Source of the DNA: Leifsonia sp. Root227
Lineage (GTDB): Bacteria > Actinomycetota > Actinomycetes > Actinomycetales > Microbacteriaceae
NCBI RefSeq assembly: GCF_001428745.1
Contig: NZ_LMIO01000004.1
Coordinates: 186,001-250,000, forward strand
Length of the DNA: 64,000 nt
Direction: 5' to 3'
The translations under genes and the position numbers were made by a program. Below are positions 58,003 through 64,000 of the stretch, piece after piece. The notes beneath the pieces are model-generated. The model did no database searches. It was not told where the DNA came from and saw only the letters and a list, made by a program, of their open reading frames with translations. Position 1 is the stretch's first letter, and each line of letters starts with the position of its first letter.

Positions 58003-58457
58003 GCCGTCACCGCCCCTCCGCGCGACGGGATGCGCGTGCCGCCGCCGCGTCGTGCGCCGCTCGCAGCAGCGTGGTCACCGCATCCACCGTCCGCTCTCCA
58101 GCGGTTCACCACCGAGACCCACCCGGATGCGCCGTACAGCGGGTGGGCGAAGAACGCGTCGGTCTCGGCCGGGTCCACCTCGGTAGGGCCCACGAGCCGT
58201 GCCGCCTCGTCCCGACCCACGTGGATGTTCACCCGGAACCGGCCGGGGGCGTCCAGCCGCGAGGCGTGGTCGTCCGGGTAGTTCTTCGTGATGATGGTCG
58301 CGTACGGCTGGGTGCGTTCCGGTATCAGCCCGTCCGGTGCGAAATAGAAGTACGCGTCCCCCCACGACAGCTCGGGGAAGCCGCTGTGCTCATCCGGCAG
58401 CAGCACGAGCGAACCATCGAAGGACTGGACGATGTCGACGGTCTCCTGAAACTCCAT
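57981..58457 (-). CDS. DUF6194 family protein with probable C-terminal frameshift
   Basis: The 158-residue frame begins with a good DUF6194-like sequence: SWGDAYFYFAPDG, RTQPYATIITKNYPDD, RLDAPGRFRVNIHVGR and GWVSVVN to about residue 118. After that it reads a Gly/Arg-rich tail unlike the family. In the +1 frame just after 58104 the DNA reads AGERTVDAVTTLLRAAHDAAAAR and stops at 58007-58009, only four bases before the next gene. That is the expected family C-terminus, so a small indel near 58098-58104 has probably shifted the frame. Function of the family is unknown. Confidence 0.7.
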   Translation of the reverse strand: MEFQETVDIVQSFDGSLVLLPDEHSGFPELSWGDAYFYFAPDGLIPERTQPYATIITKNYPDDHASRLDAPGRFRVNIHVGRDEAARLVGPTEVDPAETDAFFAHPLYGASGWVSVVNRWRADGGCGDHAAASGARRGGGTRIPSRGGAVTAWCPHSR

Positions 58458-58485
58458 TCTTCAATCGTGGCCCTGACGTGCTTAT

Positions 58486-59259
58486 GTGGACTTCGTGGAG
58501 GAGAAATCAGGGAAGCGACCGGCAAACCCTCAAGAGCGTGCGCTGACGACCGTGGCGATCGGCCGCCTCGCGGGCTACTCGACGCAGCAGGTGCGCGACC
58601 TCGAACGGCTCGGCGCGATTCCGCCCGCCCAGCGCAGCGCGAACGGCTACCGCCGCTACGACCACCGCCACGTCGTCGCGCTCCGCGCATACCGTGCGCT
58701 CGCCGCCGCCGCGGGGCCGGTCCTGGCCAGGCAGCTCATGCCCGTGCTGCTCACCGGGACGGTCGACGAGGCGGCGGAGCGGATCGACGAACTGCACGCC
58801 GCCATCGCCAGGGGGCGGTCGCAGCTCCGCGAAGCGCGCAGCGGGCTCGTCGCCGTGCTCGTGGAGAAGGGGGAGGTGTTCGAGGAGCGCGACGCGATGA
58901 CGATCGGCGAACTCGCTCAGGCGCTCGACGTCCGCCCGTCCGCCCTGCGGCACTGGGAGCGCGAAGGGCTCGTGCGCCCCGACCGCGCATCCCCCGTGCG
59001 ACACTACGGCGCCGGCGCGATCGCCGAGGCCCGCATCGTCGCGGCCCTGCGAAGCGGCGGCTACCGCATCCCCGCGATCGCGCGCATCCTGGATCAGCTC
59101 CGCAGCCAGGGGCTGACCGCAGAGGCCCGAGAGTTGCTCGACCAGCGGCTGGCCGAGCTGACCAGGCGCAGCATCGCCCTCCTGGATGCGGCCGGTCACC
59201 TGCACGAGTTCCTCAACCAGTTGTACCAAACAGCGACGGAGGCGCATCCAATCGCCTGA
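58486..59259 (+). CDS. MerR-type regulator with two helix-turn-helix domains
   Basis: The 257-residue protein carries two MerR-like DNA-binding domains. The first spans about residues 22-70 (VAIGRLAGYSTQQVRDLERLGAIPPAQR, then GYRRYDHRHVVAL). The second spans about 138-205 (MTIGELAQALDVRPSALRHWEREGLV, then VRHYGAGAIAEARIV). A coiled region links them. No ligand-binding domain is obvious. Two such domains in one chain could recognise a longer or direct-repeat operator without dimer formation. The start is uncertain: GTG 58486 or GTG 58495. It is divergent from the DUF6194-Imm5 pair, a possible target. Confidence 0.8.
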   Translation: MDFVEEKSGKRPANPQERALTTVAIGRLAGYSTQQVRDLERLGAIPPAQRSANGYRRYDHRHVVALRAYRALAAAAGPVLARQLMPVLLTGTVDEAAERIDELHAAIARGRSQLREARSGLVAVLVEKGEVFEERDAMTIGELAQALDVRPSALRHWEREGLVRPDRASPVRHYGAGAIAEARIVAALRSGGYRIPAIARILDQLRSQGLTAEARELLDQRLAELTRRSIALLDAAGHLHEFLNQLYQTATEAHPIA

Positions 59260-59263
59260 TTGG
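59248..59263. promoter_or_regulatory. inverted repeat upstream of the GntR gene
   Basis: CCAATCGCCTGATTGG is a perfect 6-base inverted repeat with a 4-base centre, 13 bases before the GntR start. It overlaps the MerR gene end. It may be an autoregulatory operator. Confidence 0.4.
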
Positions 59264-59275
59264 TATGGTGGGGCT

Positions 59276-59995
59276 GTGAAAACTCCCACGATCACCACCC
59301 GCGTCTCCCGGGAGCTCGGCATGGCCATCAACCACGGGATCTACCAGCCGGGAACCCGGCTGCCGGGCGAGCGGCTGCTGGCGGAGAGCATGCACGTGAG
59401 CCGGAGCACCATCCGGATGGCGCTGGAGGATCTGGAGCGGCAGGGCCGCGTCGCGCGCTCGCCGCAGCGCGGCTGGTTCGTGCCGAGCCCGACGGTCGGC
59501 GAACCGCCGAGCACGCTGGAGAGCTTCACCGAGATGGCGCGGCAGCGCGGCCACACCCCCACCGCAGAGGTGCTGGAGAAGTCGGTGCGTTCCGCGACCC
59601 TGGATGAGGCCAACCGGCTCGGGATCGCGCCGGGCACCGAAGTGCTCGAACTGGTCAGGCTGCGTGGGATGAACTCGACGCCGATCTGCGTCGACAGGAA
59701 CGTGCTGCCGCTCACCATCGCGCACGCGCTGCTCGACCTCGACCTCACCGACGCCTCCCTCTACGAGACCCTGCAGACGCACTGCTCGGTGAGCATCTTC
59801 CGCAGCGCGTACAGCGTCCAGGCCGAGACGCCGACCGCGGAGCAGGCCACCCTGCTGCACATCCCGCAGGGCAGCCCCGTGCTCGTCGGGCGCGAGATCG
59901 CCTACGACAGGGCTGGTGCGCCCGTGCTCCTCGGACTGAACACCTATCGCGGAGACGCGTACCGGTTCCACGCGGACCTGTACCGCGCGGAGTAG
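59276..59995 (+). CDS. GntR/HutC family transcriptional regulator
   Basis: The 239-residue protein has an N-terminal winged helix-turn-helix (about 10-70: GIYQPGTRLPGERLLAESMHVSRSTIRMALEDLERQG) and a C-terminal UTRA ligand-binding domain (about 85-235) with VLELVRLRGMN and VLVGREIAYDRAGAPVLLG. UTRA regulators commonly sense phosphosugars. Its neighbours (GH4 enzyme, sugar kinase, ABC sugar-binding protein) suggest it controls that locus. The GTG at 59276 directly precedes the conserved helix region. It is followed by a bidirectional terminator. Confidence 0.9.
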   Translation: MKTPTITTRVSRELGMAINHGIYQPGTRLPGERLLAESMHVSRSTIRMALEDLERQGRVARSPQRGWFVPSPTVGEPPSTLESFTEMARQRGHTPTAEVLEKSVRSATLDEANRLGIAPGTEVLELVRLRGMNSTPICVDRNVLPLTIAHALLDLDLTDASLYETLQTHCSVSIFRSAYSVQAETPTAEQATLLHIPQGSPVLVGREIAYDRAGAPVLLGLNTYRGDAYRFHADLYRAE

Positions 59996-60012
59996 GCGCC
60001 GCCACACGAGAC

Positions 60013-60047
60013 GAGGCCCCCGACCCTTGGATGGAGTCGGGGGCCTC
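60013..60047. terminator. bidirectional terminator between GntR and GH4 genes
   Basis: A perfect 12-bp GC-rich stem (GAGGCCCCCGAC at 60013-60024 with its complement at 60036-60047) lies between two convergent genes. T-runs are weak on both sides. Confidence 0.8.
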
Positions 60048-60059
60048 TGTTCGTACTGG

Positions 60060-61412
60060 CTAGTGCAGCGGAGGAAGGATGTCCTTCTGCAGTTCCAGGA
60101 ACTCGTCCAGCATCGCAACCGCGCGGTTGTGCGAGTCCACCACAGGGTCGAGCAGGATCGCCTGCAGCAGCTTCGCCTTCGACTGCTCCGCGTACGCCTG
60201 CACCAGCAGCTTGTGGATGCTCCCCTGCAGCCGCACCATGGCGAGCACGCCCTCGGGGAACTCCTCCAGCGGCACAGCGACCAGCTCGCCGTCCACGACG
60301 CGTCCTGGCACCTCGACCACCATGTCGTCCGGCAGGCCGGGGATCGCGCCGCGGTTCGGCAGGTTCACCGCGGGCAGGTCGCGCTCGACGCCGCAGGCCA
60401 CCCACTCGATGATCGGGATGGCGAGCTCCTCGGACGACACGATCGGACGGTTCTCGAGGGTGTCCTCCAGCGTCTTCTGCGCGTGCTTCGCCGGCTGGTA
60501 CGGGCGATCGGTGTCCGCGAACCGGATCTCGTAGTACCACTCGGGCGTCGTAGCGCCCTCCTGCCAGGGCGAGCCGTCGGCGGGGTCGTGGAAGTACTGG
60601 AGCTGGGCAGGCACGTAGTCCTCGGCCCAGGACAGGTACTCGCCGATGTGGTTGGCGCTCGGCGACGGCCACAGCCCGAAACGACGGAACAGGATGCGCG
60701 AGAGCCCGACCTCGTGCCAGTCCGACACCCAGTTCGCCTCGTGCTCGAGCTCGCGCAGGCGCGGGTACAGGTCTTCACCGGTCTTCCTGTCCCTGATGCG
60801 CTGGAACCAGGCGAAGTGGTTGATCCCGCCAGCGGCGAGGTCGAGCTGGTCGAGCGGCGTTTCCAGCAGCGCCGAGATCTGGCGCGCGCCCTGGAAGTAG
60901 CCGTGGCACAGCCCGACGACCTTCACAGAGGTGAGGCGCGTGATGGCCTCGCAGACCTTGTGCTCCGGGTTCGAGAAGTTGAGGAAGAGCGCATCCGGCG
61001 CCAGTCGCTCGATCGCGCGGGCGATCTCGAGCAGCGGGCCGAACTGGCGGAGGGCGTGGAACAGACCGCCTGGGCCGCCGTTCTCACCGTAGATCTGGCG
61101 GAACCCGTACTTCCTCGGCACCGTGAAGTCCTGCGACCAGTAGTGGTAGCGGTTCACCTCGATGGCGGTCACCACGAAGTCGGCGCCGGTGACGGCCTCG
61201 TCGAGGTCGGTCGTCGTCGTGATGGTCGCGGCGTGGTCGAGCAGCCTTGTCAGGTGCCTGGCGTATCCCTCCATCTCGGCGAGGGGAGCCGCGGCGATGT
61301 CCATGAGCGTGAGGTCGAGACCCTTCTTGGCGATCGGTGCGCTCAGGAGGAGGTCGCGAATGATGGTTCCTGCGAACTCCCGGCTCCCTGCTCCAATGAG
61401 TGTTACTTTCAT
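60060..61412 (-). CDS. family 4 glycoside hydrolase (6-phospho-beta-glucosidase/alpha-galactosidase type)
   Basis: The 450-residue enzyme belongs to GH4, which uses NAD+ and Mn2+ in an oxidation-elimination mechanism. The N-terminal Rossmann motif is LIGAGSREFAG. Metal-binding Cys169 and His170 lie in GLCHGYFQG, and His199 lies in GGINHFAW. NFSNPEH holds the substrate-binding Asn. Whether the substrate is phosphorylated or an alpha- or beta-galactoside cannot be read. The upstream sugar kinase is three bases away, so the two are one operon. Confidence 0.92.
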   Translation of the reverse strand: MKVTLIGAGSREFAGTIIRDLLLSAPIAKKGLDLTLMDIAAAPLAEMEGYARHLTRLLDHAATITTTTDLDEAVTGADFVVTAIEVNRYHYWSQDFTVPRKYGFRQIYGENGGPGGLFHALRQFGPLLEIARAIERLAPDALFLNFSNPEHKVCEAITRLTSVKVVGLCHGYFQGARQISALLETPLDQLDLAAGGINHFAWFQRIRDRKTGEDLYPRLRELEHEANWVSDWHEVGLSRILFRRFGLWPSPSANHIGEYLSWAEDYVPAQLQYFHDPADGSPWQEGATTPEWYYEIRFADTDRPYQPAKHAQKTLEDTLENRPIVSSEELAIPIIEWVACGVERDLPAVNLPNRGAIPGLPDDMVVEVPGRVVDGELVAVPLEEFPEGVLAMVRLQGSIHKLLVQAYAEQSKAKLLQAILLDPVVDSHNRAVAMLDEFLELQKDILPPLH

Positions 61413-61415
61413 CTG

Positions 61416-62363
61416 CTACTTGTCTCCGATCTGGATGGTGTTGACGTTCTGGTCCTGTGCGATCCGGCGAGCCACCGCGACGGCTCCGAGCACAGGGGGT
61501 CTGTCGAGGATGGTGAGTGCTAGTCCAGGGTGGTCTTTCTGGAGTGCGGCACCGAACGCATCCTGTAGTCGCGGCTGACGCTGGATGACCGAACCGCCCG
61601 CCACGACGCCGTCCGCGGGGATTCCGCGTTCGAGGAGCTGATGGACCAGCCAGGCGAGCTGTTCACCCGCGTCGCCGATGACCTCGTCGGCGATGACGGA
61701 ACCATCGTCGGCCGCGGCGAAGACCTCTGGCGCGTGCCTGCCCCACTCCTCAGCGGACGCGGCGTTCGTGACGGCCAATGCGAGCCCGTCGCCGTCGCTC
61801 GCGGCGAAAGAGGCGAGCAGCCGCCTGCCGAGCTGATCGAACGACCCGCCCCGATCCAGATTGCGGAGCACGGCCCTCGTCGCGTCGCGGACGAGCCCGG
61901 CCGCGCTTCCCTCGTCGCCGAGGAGCCAGCCCCAGCCGCCGGCGCTGACCAGCTCGCCGTCAGCATCCCTGGCGGTGGCGATGGCGCCTGTGCCGACCAC
62001 GACGCCGATCGCGCGTTCCTGGTCCATCGCCTGGGGGATGAGCTCTGAGTCGTTCATGACGGCGACGGGGCCGCTGAACCTGGCGCGCATGGCACGCTCC
62101 AGCTCGTGGCACTGGGCCGTGTTCTCGCAGCCGTGCGCGCCGACGGCGAGCGGCGAGCTCAGTGCATCCTGGCCGATGTGCTCGACCAGGAGGGCGCGCA
62201 GCCCGGTGGCGTCGGCCTCGACATCGCCGAGGCCACCGCGCCAAGAGGCGGACGGCACCACGATGTCGCGCAGCTCGGATGCGGTCTCCGCGCGCGAGTC
62301 GGAGGGAGCGACGACGATGTGCGTCTTCGTTCCCCCGATGTCCACCCCGACCACTCGGCTCAT
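61416..62363 (-). CDS. BadF/BadG-type ATPase, likely N-acetylglucosamine or related sugar kinase
   Basis: The 315-residue ASKHA-fold protein has a phosphate-1 motif DIGGTKT, the second acidic site NDSELIPQA, GTGAIATARDADG and GGWGWLLGDEGSAAGL. The BadF family includes N-acetylglucosamine kinase and activators of dehydratases. With no iron-sulfur cysteines here, a sugar kinase is more likely. It would phosphorylate a sugar imported by the adjacent ABC system. The ATG at 62363 precedes the divergent promoter region. Confidence 0.85.
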   Translation of the reverse strand: MSRVVGVDIGGTKTHIVVAPSDSRAETASELRDIVVPSASWRGGLGDVEADATGLRALLVEHIGQDALSSPLAVGAHGCENTAQCHELERAMRARFSGPVAVMNDSELIPQAMDQERAIGVVVGTGAIATARDADGELVSAGGWGWLLGDEGSAAGLVRDATRAVLRNLDRGGSFDQLGRRLLASFAASDGDGLALAVTNAASAEEWGRHAPEVFAAADDGSVIADEVIGDAGEQLAWLVHQLLERGIPADGVVAGGSVIQRQPRLQDAFGAALQKDHPGLALTILDRPPVLGAVAVARRIAQDQNVNTIQIGDK

Positions 62364-62483
62364 CAGTTTTCTTCCCTCGCAGTCGGTCTCGTGGTGTGGT
62401 CCACCAACGTCGGCGGCGCCTCCACGCTAATCACACGCAGCCCAGTTATGCCAGTTCGTGGGCGATTAACAACCAGATCGCGG

Positions 62484-62598
62484 ACTGGTCCGGTTCCATC
62501 GGGCCCGTTCAGGGGGCTGTCAGGTGAGGTGTTGGAGTGTTGATGCCTCGAATGAGCCAGCCTGCCACGGAACGGCGGCCAGGGTTTACCGGACCAGT
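62484..62598. promoter_or_regulatory. paired inverted ACTGGTCCGGT elements in the kinase-ABC promoter region
   Basis: The 352-base divergent spacer holds ACTGGTCCGGT at 62484-62494 and its exact complement at 62588-62598, about one hundred bases apart. The ACTGGTC half resembles half of the DasR (GntR/UTRA) site, which suggests a target of the nearby GntR regulator. No clear -35/-10 pair was found. Confidence 0.45.
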
Positions 62599-62715
62599 AG
62601 CCGGAATGGTTGTTATTTCGTCCCCAAGTGGACTAACTGAGCTGGTTAAGAATAGCGTTGCTCCCGCGCTGCATATCGGCGTGAACGACAGGGCGACGAG
62701 TTAAAGGAGACTCGC

Positions 62716-64000
62716 ATGAAGAAGCGGCACCTCGCTGGAGCGATTGCTGTAGCTGCCGGATTGGCCTTGGGCCTGGCGGGCTGCGCACCGGGCGGATCCA
62801 CGGCGGCGGACTCCTCCCGTCCCGTCTCGAAAGACGTGTCGGGCAAGGACGTCACCATCAAGATCCTCGACTTCTGGCAGAACGACGAAGGCAAGTGGAT
62901 GGACGCCGTCGTCAAGGACTTCGAGAAGCAGCACCCGAACATCACCATCAAGCGCACCACCCAGGACTGGGGCCAGGTGATGAACACGCTCAACCTGCGC
63001 CTCGCAGACGCGAACGGCCCGGACATCGCACTGGTCAACAACGGCTGGCAGTCGATGGGCACGCTGGCCAAGGGTGGCCGCATCCTGAACCTCGACGCGT
63101 ACTCGAAGCTGTACGGCTGGGACAAGGAGATCCCTGACACCATCTCCCGCCAGCTCGAGTTCACCCCGGACGGAAAGCAGATGGGTACGGGCTCGCTGTT
63201 CGCCACCCCCGCAGCGCGCTCCTCCCTGATCGGGCTCTACTACAACAAGACCATGCTCGACCAGCTCGGCCTGCCGGTGCCGACCACGCTCGCCGAGTTC
63301 GAGAAGGACGCCGCGGCGATCAAGGCGGCAGGCAAGACGCCGATCGCGTTCGGCTCCCAGGACAAGGGGTCGGCGACGTCGATCCTGTTCGCCACGCAGA
63401 ACCTCTACGCCCCCGCAGACAAGATCGGCGACTTCGTCTACTCCAGCGGCAACGTGCCGATCACGGACACCGGGATCGTCGACGCGGCGACGGACGTGAA
63501 GAAGTGGGCGGACGACGGCTGGTTCACGCCGAACTACCCCGGCATCCAGTACGCGGATGCGCAGAACGACTTCCTGACCGGCAAGGCGGCCTTCCGGTTC
63601 GAGTACACCGGCTCTCTGGCGTTCTCCGAAGCGCAGAAGCAGACCTTCGGCTACGTTCAGCTTCCGCAGGTGGAAGGCGACAAGGTGGTCGGCACCGGAG
63701 CATCCGCTGCCAACCTGGCCATCTCGTCGAAGTCGAAGAACCCGGATGCTGCCGCAGCGTTCCTGGACTTCATGGCCAGCAAGACGGCCGCTCAGGAGGC
63801 GGTGGACCACGGGTTCCTTCCGCTGCTGCACTCCGACCTGAGCATCCCGAGCGGCAACCCGGAGCTCGCCAGTGAGATCACCGCGCAGCAGGCGCTCGAC
63901 AAGGGCAACGGCTACGTGCCCTACTTCGACTGGTCGACCCCGACGATGCTCGACACGATCGGCGGCCAGCTCCAGCAGCTCTTCGCCGGCCAGGTCACGC
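62716..64000 (+). CDS. ABC transporter sugar-binding lipoprotein (partial, runs off the window)
   Basis: The first 428 codons are present. Residues 1-22 form a lipoprotein signal with lipobox LAGC (Cys23). The mature part is a family 1 solute-binding protein: VTIKILDFWQNDEG, NGPDIALVNNGW, LIGLYYNKTMLDQLGLPVPTTLAEF and GKAAFRFEYTGSLAF. It delivers a sugar, probably an oligosaccharide or glycoside, to a permease expected downstream. The ATG at 62716 has AAAGGAG at 62703-62709. The GH4 enzyme and kinase next to it give a likely import, phosphorylation and hydrolysis pathway. Confidence 0.93.
   Translation, partial: MKKRHLAGAIAVAAGLALGLAGCAPGGSTAADSSRPVSKDVSGKDVTIKILDFWQNDEGKWMDAVVKDFEKQHPNITIKRTTQDWGQVMNTLNLRLADANGPDIALVNNGWQSMGTLAKGGRILNLDAYSKLYGWDKEIPDTISRQLEFTPDGKQMGTGSLFATPAARSSLIGLYYNKTMLDQLGLPVPTTLAEFEKDAAAIKAAGKTPIAFGSQDKGSATSILFATQNLYAPADKIGDFVYSSGNVPITDTGIVDAATDVKKWADDGWFTPNYPGIQYADAQNDFLTGKAAFRFEYTGSLAFSEAQKQTFGYVQLPQVEGDKVVGTGASAANLAISSKSKNPDAAAAFLDFMASKTAAQEAVDHGFLPLLHSDLSIPSGNPELASEITAQQALDKGNGYVPYFDWSTPTMLDTIGGQLQQLFAGQVT

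Overview
The window is a GC-rich actinobacterial chromosome segment spanning the replication origin. Gene order (fhaA-fhaB-pstP-rodA-pbpA-pknA-pknB-pabA, crgA, ppiA, tRNA-Ile/Ala, gyrA-gyrB-dciA-recF-gnd-dnaN-dnaA, rpmH-rnpA-yidD-yidC-khpB-rsmG, parA-parB, trxA-trxB-murJ-DUF6049, cca, rpsF-ssb-rpsR-rplI-dnaB) is the conserved core of Actinobacteria. The details (ddl and an aminotransferase next to parB, no sigM or cwlM between murJ and parB, a gyrA with no intein, frequent GGATG contexts) suggest a Microbacteriaceae member close to Leifsonia. That placement is inference from gene content, not from a search.

Layout. Positions 1-8.3 kb hold accessory genes: a small membrane protein, a DHFR-like reductase, a decayed gene remnant, a secreted PKD-containing metallophosphoesterase, a CPBP protease, a truncated ATPase, a FUSC-type exporter and a DUF1254 protein. 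Positions 8.4-19.6 kb hold tRNA-Leu and the cell-wall/division signalling cluster (FHA proteins, PP2C phosphatase, SEDS polymerase, class B PBP, two Ser/Thr kinases), then pabA, a class E sortase and crgA. Positions 19.6-24.8 kb hold a DnaA-box-rich spacer, rhomboid, cyclophilin, small membrane proteins, a NUDIX enzyme, a DNA glycosylase, a rhodanese, an Lrp regulator and two tRNAs. Positions 24.8-35.6 kb hold gyrA to dnaA on the minus strand, with oriC between dnaN and dnaA. From 36.0 to 42.7 kb rpmH to parB read away from the origin on the plus strand, with five parS sites. Positions 42.7-50.6 kb hold ddl, an aminotransferase, thioredoxin/thioredoxin reductase, murJ and DUF6049 on the minus strand. 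Positions 50.7-56.0 kb hold cca and the rpsF-ssb-rpsR-rplI and dnaB genes. Positions 56.0-64.0 kb are accessory again: a 2H phosphoesterase, ArfB, an Imm5-like immunity protein, a frameshifted DUF6194 gene, a double MerR regulator and a sugar locus (GntR regulator, GH4 glycosidase, BadF-type kinase, ABC sugar-binding lipoprotein cut by the window end).

How it works together. Core genes on both sides of oriC mostly point away from it, so replication and transcription run in the same direction. Initiation (DnaA, DnaN, DnaB, DciA, SSB, gyrase), origin segregation (ParAB-parS), membrane insertion (YidC/YidD) and peptidoglycan synthesis with its PknA/PknB/PstP control sit within about 47 kb. The most unusual non-coding features are an oriC-like DnaA-box cluster about 14 kb from oriC, a 1.76 kb parS-bearing spacer whose last parS contains the likely parA start codon, and a box cluster in front of dnaB. 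No CRISPR array, insertion sequence or prophage was seen.
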